The notes under the pieces: generated by a model
Databases searched by the model: none
Told to the model about the DNA's origin: nothing
The model's input: only the letters and a program-made list of their open reading frames with translations
Translations under genes and position numbers: made by a program
NCBI GenBank assembly: GCA_041179245.1
Contig: JBEGTT010000227.1
Location: forward strand, 1 to 19,516
DNA length: 19,516 nt
Direction of reading: 5' to 3'
Source: JBEGTT01 sp041179245
GTDB taxonomy: Bacteria > Pseudomonadota > Gammaproteobacteria > Burkholderiales > Rhodocyclaceae
Shown here: in pieces, positions 1-7,500 of the stretch
Layout of the letters: each line of letters opens with the position of its first letter
How positions within the stretch are numbered: position 1 is the stretch's first letter

Positions 1-1766
1 GCAAAAATTCCACCGAAATTGGCATGAACCTTTTGCGTCAAATCCCCACCAGCTAGTTGCTGTAGAACAGTGGCGACGCTAGAAAGTCCCTTCGATGTAG
101 TCTCGGACAACTCATTGAGTCCATTAGCCACATCGAGAAAAAACCCTTGCTTGCCATCGACAGAGATTCGAAGATCAAAACTTCCCTGCCCAGCCGCTTT
201 GACCAGGTCGCTGATTTCTTTTTCCGCTTCTACTTCGTTCGTACGATCAAGCCACTCCGCAACAGACCCTACCCGTTCTCCTGATTCTGTAACAACAGGG
301 TTAGCCGTCACTGTCATATGGCGACGACCAATCTGCAAATTAGCCACATATTTACTGGTAAATTTGCTCAACAAATCGGCCTGATGCTTCGGATTTTTGT
401 GGAACATATCGATATTCTGACCAATCAGGTTATGAGCATCGAAGCCGGGCAATACGGCACGAATATCAGACGCCGCATTTTGTAAAACTTGGTGAACTGC
501 AGTATTGGCATAAATAATGTTTCGGCCAGAGTCAGCAATCATCACGCCCGTTGAGACATTATCCAGCGCTATTCGGATACGCAGATTTTCGGCTGCAATC
601 TTACGTTCTCCATCAATACGCAGCTGCAACAGGCTTTGCATCCGCTTCATCGAGGCTAACAGGCTATTGTCATCACCCTTTTCCAAGTTAATGGTGTTAT
701 CCAGCTTTCCATCCGCGACGGCATGAGCCACCGCAACCGCTTCTTCTGGCTCTCCACCAATTTGGCGAAGAATATTTCGTGCGACCAGATGGCCAATAAG
801 CATCACAACCAGAACTGAAACGAGGGTCCCAAAAATGTAGAAATAAGTTATTTTGGTGCTTAAGTCTTCGATGCCGCTCATGGCTAAAGACATATCACTT
901 TCAATACGATCCTCAACCTCCTTCATCAATTCAATACGCAGGGAGGATGCCTTAAACCATTGTTTAGCATCCATTCCTAGCGATGGTTCATTCATTTTGG
1001 CAATCGCTGATTTTTTCGTAGCATTCACTTCATCAATAGCCGGCCCAACCAACTTTGCGGCCGCAAATTTTTGATGCTCTTCGGTCGCGTACTGAGTAAA
1101 AATGCCATACCAAGTTGATTGCTCAGCGGCATTATTCAAAAAACGAACGAGCATTTCCGGCGCAAATTTATCGGCACCAAATACGTTAGACAACGTGGCT
1201 CGCTCAATCCCGGCTCGTTCTTTGGCTTGAAGCATGGCACTGTAAGAAGAAGCCATTCTGCTAACGGCCATATCAGGGCTTAATGTGGCAACTTGACTAG
1301 GAATTGCCAGCAAGGTTGAAATGGTTTTGGTGTAATAACCGATTGCTTCAGGCCCCGGAATAGAAAGACTGCTTACGGCTTGGCGTTTTTCGCTGATGCC
1401 TTGTAATACCTGTGTTGCCTCGCCGATCTGATTAACCAGACCAGGTCCGAAATGGGCTGCATCAAAACCAGCCAGCGCTTCAGAAAACTCCTTTAATCTT
1501 TTATCCGTAACCGCTCTCTGCGCGGGAAGTTCGACGATAAAGTTTGCCCCCCGACTACCCAGGAAACCAGCACTCATTCCCCGTTCTTTCTGGATTTCAT
1601 GAACCGTAGCCCCCACCTTCCCTGCAACCACAACCAGACGCTGCAAATGCCCCATCTCACGAGAAAGGGTGAATTTCTCTACTGAGTTGAACACAGACAC
1701 CCACAGCATTCCTAACAATGGAACGGCAATTAGCAGCAACAAACGAACACGTAGTTTGAGATTCAT
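1..1766 (-). CDS. Methyl-accepting chemotaxis receptor, N-terminal part (NIT-HAMP-PAS), runs off left edge
   Basis: Reading the minus strand from the ATG at 1766-1764 gives an uninterrupted frame of 588 codons to the window edge. Residues about 9-27 form a first membrane segment. A periplasmic region follows with the NIT (nitrate/nitrite-sensing type) signature QKERG plus GFLGS at about 59-71. A second membrane segment sits near 303-326, then a HAMP region (about 326-385, QIGGEPEEA), then a PAS domain (about 389-500) with the NIDMFHKNP stretch common in chemoreceptors. A second HAMP-like stretch (LAGGDLTQKV) lies at the edge. The methyl-accepting signalling domain is outside the window, so chemoreceptor is an inference from this architecture. 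The ligand is unknown; NIT domains of characterised proteins bind nitrate or nitrite. It is transcribed divergently from the hydrogenase operon. The Shine-Dalgarno before this ATG is weak (AAAAG). Confidence 0.88.
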   Translation of the reverse strand, partial: MNLKLRVRLLLLIAVPLLGMLWVSVFNSVEKFTLSREMGHLQRLVVVAGKVGATVHEIQKERGMSAGFLGSRGANFIVELPAQRAVTDKRLKEFSEALAGFDAAHFGPGLVNQIGEATQVLQGISEKRQAVSSLSIPGPEAIGYYTKTISTLLAIPSQVATLSPDMAVSRMASSYSAMLQAKERAGIERATLSNVFGADKFAPEMLVRFLNNAAEQSTWYGIFTQYATEEHQKFAAAKLVGPAIDEVNATKKSAIAKMNEPSLGMDAKQWFKASSLRIELMKEVEDRIESDMSLAMSGIEDLSTKITYFYIFGTLVSVLVVMLIGHLVARNILRQIGGEPEEAVAVAHAVADGKLDNTINLEKGDDNSLLASMKRMQSLLQLRIDGERKIAAENLRIRIALDNVSTGVMIADSGRNIIYANTAVHQVLQNAASDIRAVLPGFDAHNLIGQNIDMFHKNPKHQADLLSKFTSKYVANLQIGRRHMTVTANPVVTESGERVGSVAEWLDRTNEVEAEKEISDLVKAAGQGSFDLRISVDGKQGFFLDVANGLNELSETTSKGLSSVATVLQQLAGGDLTQKVHANFGGIF

Positions 1767-2006
1767 AAAATTCTTTTCAAAAAATGAGCAACACCCATAA
1801 ATGCAACAAGTTTTTTTTGGGGTATCTGGCAGATCCGGCAAGTTTATGCAATTGTCGCAGGAAGTTCACGCTAGCGAAATTCTAATTCGAAACTGCACGT
1901 ATACGAGCATTCAAATCGAGGGCGGATTCGAACAACACATAGAATTTGGAGCCCGATTGCTGTGTTAATGTATTAACAAATGCCCGACCAAATTTATTGA
2001 GACGAT
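1767..2006. promoter_or_regulatory. Divergent intergenic region (receptor / hydrogenase operon)
   Basis: These 240 bases separate two divergent starts and hold no convincing gene. They should contain the promoters of the receptor (leftward) and of the response-regulator/nickel/hydrogenase operon (rightward). There is a run of T near 1811-1818 and a palindrome at 1963-1978 (listed separately). I could not place a sigma70, sigma28 or sigma54 promoter with confidence by eye. Confidence 0.6.
1963..1978. promoter_or_regulatory. Palindrome TGTTAAT-GT-ATTAACA, candidate operator
   Basis: TGTTAAT and ATTAACA are perfect inverted arms of 7 bases with a 2-base centre, ending 28 bases before the ATG at 2007. 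Such a site fits binding by a dimeric regulator, and the position would affect transcription of the operon that starts here. The regulator is not identified. AT-rich palindromes of this size can also arise by chance. Confidence 0.35.
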
Positions 2007-3167
2007 ATGACTTACGACACTCCAGTAGAAGACGACATTTCAGGAACAATCCTTGTGGTCGACGACATTCGTGCGGACCGAACAATTCTTAAGCACGTTT
2101 TGTCCAAAAGACTTGACGTCTTGGTCGCCGAAACGGGTGAAGAGGCACTTCAGATGTGCCAAGAGAAAATGCCAGATCTAATTCTGCTAGATGTGGTCAT
2201 GCCAAGCATGGATGGTTTCGAAGTTTGCCGCCGGATTCGTGAGTTTTCTGATGTTCCGGTTATTTTCGTGACTAGTTGTCAAACCCCCGAAGAACATTTA
2301 AAGGCATATGACGCTGGCGGTGACGATATCATCATGAAGCCGGTGAACACTGAAATCCTGCTTCGAAAAACACGGCAAGCGCTTCGACGGAGTTTTGAAA
2401 AACGGCAACTGGAGGCTGACAAAAACAATCTGCAAAGCATGGCTATGAATTTCCTTTCCTCGGTTGGAGAAAATGGCATTTTGCTGAACTTTATGCGGGC
2501 AGGCACATCGTGCCGGAACCACGATCAGTTAGCCGACCAAATTTTGATGGCGATTGGCGAATTTGGCGTCTGGTGCAGTGTGATGATTCGGCATCAAGAG
2601 AGCGTAACGGTCAAAACGTTGTCCGGGCAACCGACCGAGTTGGAGCATGCTGTTTTACAGAAACTATCCACGATGGGCCGGATATTCGAGTTTAAAAATC
2701 GCCTAGCAGTCAATTATGACCACATCACAATTATCGTCAGCGGCATGCCCAGCGACCCTGAAAAAGCAGGAAGAATCCGTGACAATGTGACGATTCTTGC
2801 TGAGTCAGCCGAGGCATTAAGTGACGTAGTCAGCGTTCGTCGCGAATCGGGAGAACGCGCAGAACAAATCCAGTTGGCCTTGGGCCAAGCCGTTAAAAAC
2901 ATCAATTCACTGCAAGACAATCACAAACAGCTGCTCATGGATATTCGCCTGTGTTTGCAAGACTTTGAGCGCAACATTGAGAAAACTTATTCATACCTAG
3001 GTACTACGCCTCAGCAGGAAAGAACGATTACCTCGACCATGAACGCGTCTATTGATGAAGTGATGGAAATGCTATCTAACACCAATCAAATCGACCAAAT
3101 TAATTTTGAAGGGCTTCTCCACTTGATTCGCGGAAAATCCGGCGATGAGGAGATGCTGTTTTTCTAA
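2007..3167 (+). CDS. Response regulator: receiver domain plus GAF-like/coiled-coil C-terminus, no DNA-binding domain
   Basis: The protein has 386 residues. Residues about 13-130 are a receiver domain with all expected residues: acidic pair D19/D20, phospho-acceptor D62 (LLDVVMP), T89 and K111 (MKP). The remainder shows no helix-turn-helix, GGDEF, EAL, HD-GYP or kinase motif. Residues about 165-285 look like a degenerate GAF-type sensor fold (FGVWCSVMIR, NYDHITIIVSGMP). From memory, similar receiver proteins occur in other proteobacteria, without a known role. Residues about 285-335 are strongly helical and probably coiled coil. It is the first gene of the run: its TAA (3165-3167) directly abuts the nickel permease ATG at 3168, so co-transcription is very likely. 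A weak Shine-Dalgarno (GAGACG) precedes the ATG. Partner kinases could be the CHASE hybrid kinase at 14293-16434 or a chemotaxis kinase elsewhere; both are inference. Confidence 0.85.
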   Translation: MTYDTPVEDDISGTILVVDDIRADRTILKHVLSKRLDVLVAETGEEALQMCQEKMPDLILLDVVMPSMDGFEVCRRIREFSDVPVIFVTSCQTPEEHLKAYDAGGDDIIMKPVNTEILLRKTRQALRRSFEKRQLEADKNNLQSMAMNFLSSVGENGILLNFMRAGTSCRNHDQLADQILMAIGEFGVWCSVMIRHQESVTVKTLSGQPTELEHAVLQKLSTMGRIFEFKNRLAVNYDHITIIVSGMPSDPEKAGRIRDNVTILAESAEALSDVVSVRRESGERAEQIQLALGQAVKNINSLQDNHKQLLMDIRLCLQDFERNIEKTYSYLGTTPQQERTITSTMNASIDEVMEMLSNTNQIDQINFEGLLHLIRGKSGDEEMLFF

Positions 3168-3989
3168 ATGATGGATTTCCTCCTGTCCGATTGGATTTCG
3201 CTGCTGATTCTGACCTTTATGCTGGGCATGAAACACGGTTTTGACGCAGATCATTTGGCCACCATAGACGGGCTAACACGTTACAACTCGCGCACCAAGC
3301 CCATGATGGCCAGTTATTGCGGCACTTTGTTCTCTTTAGGGCATGGTTTTATCGTCATTGCCATCGCGCTCGGCATTTCTTCTCTCGCTGGTCAATGGGA
3401 TGTTCCTGATTGGTTTGGCGTCATAGGCGCGCTGATTTCAATCACTTTCTTGGCGACGATAGGCTGCCTGAATCTGTTAGCCGTTTTCCGAACGGCTCCC
3501 CATGAAATGGTCAAACCGTATGGGATCAAAGGAAAATTACTGGGTTCTTTGCGCCATGTTTCACATCCCCTTTTAGTTGCATTGGTCGGCGCTTTGTTCG
3601 CGCTGTCTTTCGATACCCTTTCACAAGCCGCCTTTTTTGCGCTGACCGCCACCCAATTTGGGGGCTGGTATCATGCCCTGGTTTTTTCTCTCGTATTTAC
3701 CTTGGGTATGTTGGCCACAGATGGGATTAACGGCTTCTGGATAGCTAACCTGATTGCTCGTGCTGACCAAGTGGCACTGATCGCCTCTCGGATCATGTCG
3801 CTGGTGGTTTCTGTCATCAGTTTGTTGGTGTGCGCTTTTGGCGTGGTCAAACTATCCGTCCCTGCCCTTGATGGCTGGGCTGAAGGCAAAGAGTTGCTGA
3901 TTGGGTTCGGACTTCTGCTCATGGTTGCGGCCAGTTATCAAGTTTCGATGCGTTTAGGACGAAAACAAGCATGCACGAACTTGCCTTAG
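3168..3989 (+). CDS. NiCoT-family nickel (cobalt) permease
   Basis: This 273-residue, very hydrophobic protein has about seven or eight membrane segments. The NiCoT signature is clear: HGFDADH at residues 23-29 in an early helix, the metal-binding motif of HoxN/NixA-type transporters. The other family motifs follow in variant form: LGHG at 57-60, LSFDT at 146-150 and GMLATDGING at 180-189. It is shorter than classic HoxN/NixA (about 330-350 residues) and starts close to the signature helix, so the extra N-terminal region is missing or reduced. It starts with tandem ATG codons immediately after the response-regulator stop; a GAGGAG lies about 20 bases upstream. It overlaps hypA by 19 bases. 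Context points to nickel uptake for the hydrogenase encoded downstream. Confidence 0.9.
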   Translation: MMDFLLSDWISLLILTFMLGMKHGFDADHLATIDGLTRYNSRTKPMMASYCGTLFSLGHGFIVIAIALGISSLAGQWDVPDWFGVIGALISITFLATIGCLNLLAVFRTAPHEMVKPYGIKGKLLGSLRHVSHPLLVALVGALFALSFDTLSQAAFFALTATQFGGWYHALVFSLVFTLGMLATDGINGFWIANLIARADQVALIASRIMSLVVSVISLLVCAFGVVKLSVPALDGWAEGKELLIGFGLLLMVAASYQVSMRLGRKQACTNLP

Positions 3990-4243
3990 CCGATGGTATT
4001 TTGCAGATTGTGGAAACCGCTGCGGTAAACCCTAAAACCGGGTTTAAGCGGGTCAAAACCGTGTTTATCGAACTGGGTGAATCGGCCTGTGTAGAACCCG
4101 ATGCGCTGTTGTTTTGTTTTGACGAAATGACCCGAGGTTCCGTTGCAGAAGGCGCTCGCTTGGCAATAACTCGCACTGCTGGTTCGGCAATGCGTGTCAA
4201 AGAACTCGAAGTGGTTGATAACGTTGATGGGGAGAATAATTGA
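3971..4243 (+). CDS. hypA: HypA, nickel-delivery factor lacking the zinc loop
   Basis: HypA works with HypB to insert nickel into the hydrogenase large subunit. The first 70 residues are typical: MHE at the N-terminus (His2 is the nickel ligand in characterised HypA), then ELGESACVEPDAL and CFDEMTRGSVAEGARL. The canonical protein of about 113-116 residues then has a zinc site made of two CxxC pairs, followed by an RVKELEV tail. Here residues 67-74 (TRTAGSAM) run straight into RVKELEV. The whole zinc loop (roughly 25-40 residues) is absent, the protein is only 90 residues long, and the frame is intact. The only cysteines left are C40 and C49, outside the zinc site. AGGACG precedes the ATG, which lies inside the permease gene. 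The stop overlaps the hypB ATG (TGATG). Identity is secure; activity without the zinc domain is uncertain. Confidence 0.88.
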   Translation: MHELALADGILQIVETAAVNPKTGFKRVKTVFIELGESACVEPDALLFCFDEMTRGSVAEGARLAITRTAGSAMRVKELEVVDNVDGENN

Positions 4244-5001
4244 TGTGTACGGTTTGCGGTTGTTCAGGTGAAACACATTCCCATGCCCACGATCATAGTC
4301 ATGGCTATCGCAAACCTTCAGGATCAAAAAATCTTGCTGCGTCGCGCTTGGTTCAAGTAGAGCAGGATATTCTGGGAAAAAACAATGCCTATGCGGCTGA
4401 TAATCGTCAGCGGTTTGCGGCACAGGGGGTGTTAGCTCTGAATCTGGTGTCTAGCCCCGGTTCTGGCAAAACCACTTTATTGGTGAGGACTTTGGATGCC
4501 CTGAAAGGTGAACACCCTGCTGCGGTGATTGAAGGTGACCAGCAAACCAGTAACGACGCTGAACGCATCCGCGCTACCGGGGTTCAAGCGATACAAATCA
4601 ACACCGGCAAAGGTTGTCATCTGGATGCGCACCGTGTGGGCCATGCGTTTGAAGAAATCAGCCTGCCGGACGGTGGTTTTTTGTTCATCGAGAATGTGGG
4701 GAATCTGGTTTGCCCGGCAGCATTTGACTTGGGTGAAGCCCACAAAGTGGTGATTCTGTCCGTCACCGAAGGTGAGGATAAACCGCTCAAATACCCCGAC
4801 ATGTTCAGAGCCGCTGACCTGATGCTGCTGAACAAATGTGACCTGTTGCCCTACCTCACGTTTGATGTGGATAAAGCCATTGAGTACGCGCTGCAAATCA
4901 ATCCGAAACTGACCATTATTCGCACCTCCAGCACCACCGGCGAAGGGCTAAACGAATGGTTGGAATGGCTGAAAACTGAACGCACCAAACTACCGGCATA
5001 A
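4243..5001 (+). CDS. hypB: HypB, GTPase for nickel insertion
   Basis: HypB is the GTPase that, with HypA, loads nickel into apo-HoxH. With the ATG at 4243 it has 252 residues and begins MCTVCGC, the N-terminal high-affinity metal motif of the family. A short His-rich stretch (HSHAHDHSHG, 12-21) may store nickel. The G domain shows the P-loop SPGSGKTT (71-78), EGDQQTSNDA (97-106), metal-site residues C125/H126 (GKGCHLDAH), ENVGNLVCPA with C157, and the guanine-specificity motif NKCD (197-200). I prefer ATG 4243 to the in-frame TTG at 4240 because MCTxCGC is the family start, GGGGAG (4229-4234) is well placed, and the TGATG overlap with hypA gives translational coupling. Confidence 0.96.
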   Translation: MCTVCGCSGETHSHAHDHSHGYRKPSGSKNLAASRLVQVEQDILGKNNAYAADNRQRFAAQGVLALNLVSSPGSGKTTLLVRTLDALKGEHPAAVIEGDQQTSNDAERIRATGVQAIQINTGKGCHLDAHRVGHAFEEISLPDGGFLFIENVGNLVCPAAFDLGEAHKVVILSVTEGEDKPLKYPDMFRAADLMLLNKCDLLPYLTFDVDKAIEYALQINPKLTIIRTSSTTGEGLNEWLEWLKTERTKLPA

Positions 5002-5009
5002 CCGGCACG

Positions 5010-6167
5010 GTGGGACACATTCTGTCATTGCCGCGCCCCCTGCCAACCGTGTTGGGCGTTGGCGGATGGTTTAAGAATACCCTTTGCCTGATTCAGGGCA
5101 ATCAAGCATTCATCACCCCCACGGTAGGCGATTTAGACAATGCTGAAACCTGCGCAAACCATCAGTCTCAAGCCCAGCATTTTCTAGAAAATCTGCCTCA
5201 ATCTTCTTTGCAAGCGATTGCCCACGACCTACATCCAGATTTCTTTTCCACCCGCCAAGCCTTGCACTATGCTGCGGACTATCGCGTTCCCGCCCATGCC
5301 GTCCAGCACCATCACGCGCACATCGCCGCGGTCTGTGCGGAGTATGGCGAGGAGAGTTCCGTATTAGGATTGGCCTTGGATGGCGTCGGTTTGGGCACCG
5401 ATGGAAGTGCTTGGGGTGGTGAACTTTTGCAGGTTCAAGGCGCGCATGTTGAACGACTTGGGCACTTGCATCCCTTGCTGATGCCCGGCGGTGACAAAGC
5501 GGCTCGCGAACCGTGGCGGATGGCCGCAGCGGTATTGTTTGCTGCTGGCCGAGGCGAGGAAATTGTTCAGCGCTTTGCGGATCAAGCCGGTGCTGCGATG
5601 GTGTTAAACCAGTTACAGCGGAATCTGAATTGCCCAGAAACTTCGAGCATGGGCCGGGTGTTTGATGCCGCAGCAGGGTTGTTGGGAATTTGCCCGGTGA
5701 TGTCCTTTGAGGCAGAAGCGGCTGTTTTGTTGGAAAAAGCGGCGACAGCGTGGATCACCGAACATGGCTGGCCCGTGTGTCTAAGCGGTAGTTATCTCAT
5801 CAGCGAAGAAGAGTCCGGCGTAGTTTTGAATCTTCGACCCTTGTTATTAGCACTGGCCGATTGGCCGGGAGATAGAACAGTCGAAGAAGCCGCTGCGGTA
5901 TTCCATGCCAGCCTTGTAGCAGCGCTCGTCGACTGGGTTTCTTTGGTGGCGCGGAAGTCCGGGTTGAATAAAGTGGCTGTGGCGGGCGGTTGTTTTTTCA
6001 ACCGCTTATTGTCATCACATTTGCCGGACGTACTGGAATCTCAAGGCTTGCAGGTGCTGATGTTGAAACAGTTATCACCCGGCGATACGTCGATTGCATT
6101 AGGTCAAGCGTGGGTTGCTGCGTTGTTGGTTGAGGAGACGATTTTGGAACCAAAAGTATGTGTTTAG
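5010..6167 (+). CDS. hypF: HypF, short form (Kae1-like carbamoyltransferase half only)
   Basis: HypF converts carbamoyl phosphate to a thiocarbamate on HypE, the source of the CN ligands. Full-length HypF (about 750-780 residues) has acylphosphatase, zinc-finger, YrdC-like and Kae1/TsaD-like parts. This 385-residue protein contains only the last: VLGVGGWFKNTLC near 14-26, metal motif QHHHAH at 99-104, ALDGVGLGTDG near 125-135, SSMGRVFDAAAGLLG near 213-227 and AGGCFFNRLL near the C-terminus. The start is a GTG at 5010, only 8 bases after hypB, with no clear Shine-Dalgarno, so there is no room for the missing domains. A shortened HypF1 is known in Cupriavidus necator and reported as functional, so this may be a working form. 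A full HypF or separate YrdC-type protein elsewhere may assist. It overlaps hypC by 10 bases. Confidence 0.9.
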   Translation: MGHILSLPRPLPTVLGVGGWFKNTLCLIQGNQAFITPTVGDLDNAETCANHQSQAQHFLENLPQSSLQAIAHDLHPDFFSTRQALHYAADYRVPAHAVQHHHAHIAAVCAEYGEESSVLGLALDGVGLGTDGSAWGGELLQVQGAHVERLGHLHPLLMPGGDKAAREPWRMAAAVLFAAGRGEEIVQRFADQAGAAMVLNQLQRNLNCPETSSMGRVFDAAAGLLGICPVMSFEAEAAVLLEKAATAWITEHGWPVCLSGSYLISEEESGVVLNLRPLLLALADWPGDRTVEEAAAVFHASLVAALVDWVSLVARKSGLNKVAVAGGCFFNRLLSSHLPDVLESQGLQVLMLKQLSPGDTSIALGQAWVAALLVEETILEPKVCV

Positions 6168-6388
6168 CGCTACCAGTTCGAGTGGTTGAGTTACTGCCTG
6201 ATGAACAAGGAATCATTGATCTCGGTGGGGTGCGGAAAACGATCTCCCTTGCTCTGCTTGATGACGTGGTGGTGGGTGATTACGTCATTCTCCACGTTGG
6301 GTATGCCCTGACCAAACTTGACCCTGAAGAAGCTGAAAAAACGCTGGCGCTATTTGCTGCCATGAAGGCGGATGAAGCGGCCCAATGA
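6158..6388 (+). CDS. hypC: HypC/HupF-type maturation chaperone
   Basis: This small protein of 76 residues begins MCLALPVRV, the family signature. Cys2 (after Met removal, the N-terminal Cys) binds the Fe(CN)2CO unit with HypD and docks on the large-subunit precursor. The middle (LGGVRKTISLALL, VGDYVILHVGYALTKLD) is a typical HypC beta barrel, and the acidic helical C-terminus is normal. Its ATG lies inside the end of hypF and its end overlaps the hypD start (ATGA at 6385-6388), which implies coupled translation. With only one hydrogenase in the window, it most likely serves HoxH. Confidence 0.95.
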   Translation: MCLALPVRVVELLPDEQGIIDLGGVRKTISLALLDDVVVGDYVILHVGYALTKLDPEEAEKTLALFAAMKADEAAQ

Positions 6389-7500
6389 AATACGTTGATG
6401 AATTCCGTGATGGTGAACTCGCTCGACGATTATCCGTCGCGATTCATGCCGCCGTTCACCCGGAACGGCAGTACCGCTTTATGGAGTTTTGTGGCGGTCA
6501 TACTCACGCTATTTCCCGTTATGGCATTGCCGAGTTATTGCCGCCAAATATCCGCATGATCCACGGACCGGGTTGCCCAGTGTGTGTGCTACCGATTGGG
6601 CGAATCGATCAAGCGATTCAGTTGGCCTTGAATCATGGTGTCATCCTGTGCACCTATGGTGACTGTATGCGGGTGCCCGCCTCGAATCGTTTGTCCCTGC
6701 TAAAAGCCAAAGCGCAAAAAGCAGACGTGCGGATGGTTTATTCCGCCAGCGATGCCGTCAAAATTGCGCAAGACAATCCTGATCGTGAGGTCGTTTTTCT
6801 GGCGATTGGTTTTGAAACCACCACCCCACCGACTGCTTTGGCGATTCAACAGGCGCAGCGCTTGGGCTTAAGCAATTTCAGCGTGTTGTGTAACCACGTT
6901 TTAACCCCGCCGGCGATTCAACACATTCTGCAAACGCCGGTTGGTGCTTCACCGATTGAACTCGACGGATTTATTGGCCCAGCCCACGTCAGTACCATTA
7001 TTGGCAGCCAACCTTATGAAGTGTTTGCTCGGGAGTATCACAAGCCCGTGGTTATCGCCGGGTTTGAGCCGCTCGATGTGATGCAGGCGATTTTGATGTT
7101 GGTACGGCAAGTCAATGAAGGCCGCTCAGATACCGAAAATGAATTTACCCGTGCGGTGACGCGGGAAGGAAATCGCAAGGCGCAGGCGCTGGTGGCTGAG
7201 GTGTTTGAATTGCGTCAGACCTTTGAGTGGCGAGGCTTGGGTGAAATGCCCTTGTCGGCGTTGAGGCTAAGCAGTAGGTATCAGGCGTTTGATGCCGAAC
7301 AGAAGTTTGGCTTGGCGTATGTTCCAGTACCGGACAACAAAGCCTGTGAATGTGGTGCCATTTTGCAAGGCATTAAGCGCCCGCAAGAGTGCAAAATCTT
7401 TGGCACGGTGTGTACGCCAGAAAACCCGATGGGGTCGTGCATGGTTTCCTCCGAAGGCGCTTGTGCAGCCCATTACATCTATGGACGATTCCGCGAATGA
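6385..7500 (+). CDS. hypD: HypD, Fe(CN)2CO assembly scaffold
   Basis: HypD is the iron-sulfur scaffold on which, together with HypC and HypE, the Fe(CN)2CO group is built. It has 371 residues, normal for the family. Conserved features are FCGGHTH (C36), GPGCPVC (C64, C67), GFETTTPP, and AGFEPLDVM in the middle. The C-terminal cysteine-rich region has C321, C323, C336, C343, C352 and C360 (CECG, PQEC, GTVC, SCMVS, GACA), which includes the [4Fe-4S] ligands. The ATG overlaps the hypC stop as ATGA, and the stop overlaps the hypE ATG in the same way at 7497-7500. No missing residues were noticed. Confidence 0.97.
   Translation: MKYVDEFRDGELARRLSVAIHAAVHPERQYRFMEFCGGHTHAISRYGIAELLPPNIRMIHGPGCPVCVLPIGRIDQAIQLALNHGVILCTYGDCMRVPASNRLSLLKAKAQKADVRMVYSASDAVKIAQDNPDREVVFLAIGFETTTPPTALAIQQAQRLGLSNFSVLCNHVLTPPAIQHILQTPVGASPIELDGFIGPAHVSTIIGSQPYEVFAREYHKPVVIAGFEPLDVMQAILMLVRQVNEGRSDTENEFTRAVTREGNRKAQALVAEVFELRQTFEWRGLGEMPLSALRLSSRYQAFDAEQKFGLAYVPVPDNKACECGAILQGIKRPQECKIFGTVCTPENPMGSCMVSSEGACAAHYIYGRFRE

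Noticed and set aside
1825..1845. Possible sigma54 promoter (TGGC...GGCA) upstream of the response regulator
   Set aside because: The GG and GC elements are 10 bases apart, not the required 12, and TTGC is missing.
1790..1860. Possible sigma28 flagellar promoter for the chemoreceptor on the minus strand (TAAA...GCCAGATA)
   Set aside because: The spacer is about 12 bases rather than about 15, and the -10 element matches poorly.
4240..4242. TTG as the hypB start
   Set aside because: It would add one Met before the conserved MCTxCGC start; the ATG at 4243 has the correct spacing to GGGGAG.
7389..7496. Longer N-terminus of hypE
   Set aside because: It lies inside hypD, reads unlike HypE, and the ATGA junction at 7497 matches other junctions in the operon.
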